Positions 62,749 to 64,000 of a DNA stretch of 64,000 nucleotides are shown one piece after another. The stretch is from positions 4,422,501 to 4,486,500 of the forward strand of contig NC_008027.1 of assembly GCF_000026105.1 (NCBI RefSeq). Direction: 5' to 3'. The translations under genes and the position numbers were made by a program. The stretch is from Pseudomonas entomophila L48. Its GTDB lineage: Bacteria; Pseudomonadota; Gammaproteobacteria; Pseudomonadales; Pseudomonadaceae. Numbering within the stretch: position 1 is the stretch's first letter; the number at the start of each line of letters is the position of its first letter. The notes under the pieces were generated by a model that saw only the letters and a program-made list of their open reading frames with translations, had not been told where the DNA came from and ran no database searches.

Positions 62749-64000
62749 TCAACGGTATTGCAGGAAGACGTTCTCACGCCCGAACTGGTCACGCAGTGCC
62801 TGAATCAGGCCGTCGGCCGGGTCGATGGACCACTGGTCGCCGAACTGCAGCATGGCCTTGGCATCGCTGCCGGTGTACTCCAGGGTGATCGGGCAGCCAC
62901 CGCGATGGCGGTTGATCAGCTCGCCCAGCCAGCTGAGGCGGTCACCCTTGAGTGCCTCGTGGCTGAGCTTCAGGCGCAGGCTCTCGGCCAGCTTGGTGCG
63001 TGCATCCTCCATGGTCATCACCGTCTTGACCCGCAGGCGCAGGCCACCGGAGAAGTCGTCGTTGCTGACCTCCCCCTCCACCACCACCATGGCGTCGGTC
63101 TGCAACAGGGCCTGGGCGGCCATGAAGGCGTCGGCGAACAGCGAGGCCTCGATACGCCCGGAGCGGTCGTCGAGCGTGACGAAGCCCATCTTGTCGCCTT
63201 TCTTGTTCTTCATCACCCGCAGGGCAATGATCATGCCGGCAATGGTTTGGGTGTCGCGCGCCGGCTTCAGGTCGACGATACGCTGGCGGGCGAAGCGACG
63301 GATCTCGGTTTCGTATTCGTCTATAGGGTGACCGGTCAGGTACAGGCCAAGGGTGTCCTTTTCACCCTTGAGGCGCTCTTTGAGTGTCAGCTCGCGTACC
63401 TTGCGATGGTTGGCGTAGACGTCCACATCCGCCTCGTCGAACATGCTCCCGAACAGGTCGACGTGGCCACTGTCCGCGGTATGCGCGGCCTGCTCGGCAG
63501 CCTTGACAGCCTCGCCAAGCGCCGACAGCAAGGTCGCGCGATTGATGTCGATGTTGGCCTGATAGGCCTTGATCTCGTCATGGAAGTGCGGCCCCAAGCG
63601 GTCCAGTGCACCACTGCGGATCAGCGCATCGAGGGTGCGCTTGTTGACGCGCTTGAGATCGATCCGCTCGCAGAAGTCGAACAGGTCCTTGAACGGGCCA
63701 CCCTGGGCACGGGCCTCGACAATGGCCTCGACCGGCCCCTCGCCCACGCCCTTGATCGCGCCCAGGCCATAGACAATGCGGCCTTCGTCGTTGACGGTGA
63801 ACTTGAAGTCGGAGAAGTTCACGTCCGGCGCGTCGAGGCGCAGCTTCATGCTGCGCACTTCCTCGACCAGCACCACCACCTTGTCGGTGTTGTGCATATC
63901 CGCCGACAGTACCGCGGCCATGAACGGCGCCGGGTAATGGGTCTTCAGCCAGGCCGTCTGGTACGACACCAGGCCGTAGGCGGCGGAGTGGGATTTGTTG
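62749..64000 (-). CDS. dnaE: DNA polymerase III alpha subunit, C-terminal part (cut by window edge)
   Basis: The last 416 or so residues of the replicative polymerase. The frame is open to the right edge (NKSHSAAYGLVSYQTAWLKTHYP is a typical DnaE stretch). The OB-fold region (IAGMIIALRVMKNKKGDKMGF) and the tau-binding C-terminus are present. The catalytic residues lie outside the window. Confidence 0.97.
   Translation of the reverse strand, partial: NKSHSAAYGLVSYQTAWLKTHYPAPFMAAVLSADMHNTDKVVVLVEEVRSMKLRLDAPDVNFSDFKFTVNDEGRIVYGLGAIKGVGEGPVEAIVEARAQGGPFKDLFDFCERIDLKRVNKRTLDALIRSGALDRLGPHFHDEIKAYQANIDINRATLLSALGEAVKAAEQAAHTADSGHVDLFGSMFDEADVDVYANHRKVRELTLKERLKGEKDTLGLYLTGHPIDEYETEIRRFARQRIVDLKPARDTQTIAGMIIALRVMKNKKGDKMGFVTLDDRSGRIEASLFADAFMAAQALLQTDAMVVVEGEVSNDDFSGGLRLRVKTVMTMEDARTKLAESLRLKLSHEALKGDRLSWLGELINRHRGGCPITLEYTGSDAKAMLQFGDQWSIDPADGLIQALRDQFGRENVFLQYR

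Overview
The window is a Pseudomonas chromosome segment, most likely of the P. putida group. This rests on the GC-rich coding sequence, the gene order mutS - fdxA - rsmZ - rpoS - nlpD - pcm - surE - truD - ispF - fghA - adhC - lysR - ispD - ftsB - eno - kdsA - pyrG - tilS - accA - dnaE, and REP-type inverted pairs between genes. Species assignment is inference from gene order and recognisable proteins, not from a database search.

The left two thirds (about 1-42,944, all minus strand) is a phage-tail locus beside mutS. It has no terminase, portal, capsid, integrase or replication gene, so it reads as bacteriocin particles (tailocins), not a prophage. Read in the direction of transcription (right to left) it holds a LexA/CI-type self-cleaving repressor, an operator-rich promoter, a holin, and then three complete tail modules. 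The first is a lambda-like flexible (F-type) tail at 26,440-41,103 with three fibres. The second is a P2-like contractile (R-type) tail at 12,457-26,320 with two fibre/chaperone pairs. The third is a Mu-like contractile tail at 916-12,400 with one fibre. A Com-like zinc-finger protein and a GH19 endolysin, cut by the window edge, follow. Holin and endolysin lie at opposite ends, so one lysis system appears to serve all three particles.

Each tail module encodes its tail-assembly chaperone in two overlapping frames. The apparent recoding signals differ: -1 at T TTT TTC (Mu-like), +1 at CTT TGA C, the same heptamer as the RF2 (prfB) site (P2-like), and -1 at G GCA AAG (lambda-like). Several intrinsic terminators sit inside the locus, including one in the leader between the promoter and the holin. 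The very start of the transcript can form a nested hairpin. Together these suggest processive antitermination, which is inference. Control is probably SOS-type: RecA-stimulated cleavage of the repressor at an Ala-Gly bond would free TGCAT-type operators at 42,051-42,119.

The right third (43,129-64,000) is core genome. mutS and fdxA are on the plus strand. Between fdxA and rpoS lies the small RNA rsmZ on the minus strand, with a GacA upstream site and a typical terminator. The minus-strand genes rpoS to ispF serve stationary-phase control, envelope and repair functions and isoprenoid synthesis. fghA-adhC form a formaldehyde-detoxification pair diverging from a LysR regulator. ispD-ftsB, eno, kdsA, pyrG, tilS, accA and the 3' part of dnaE complete the window.
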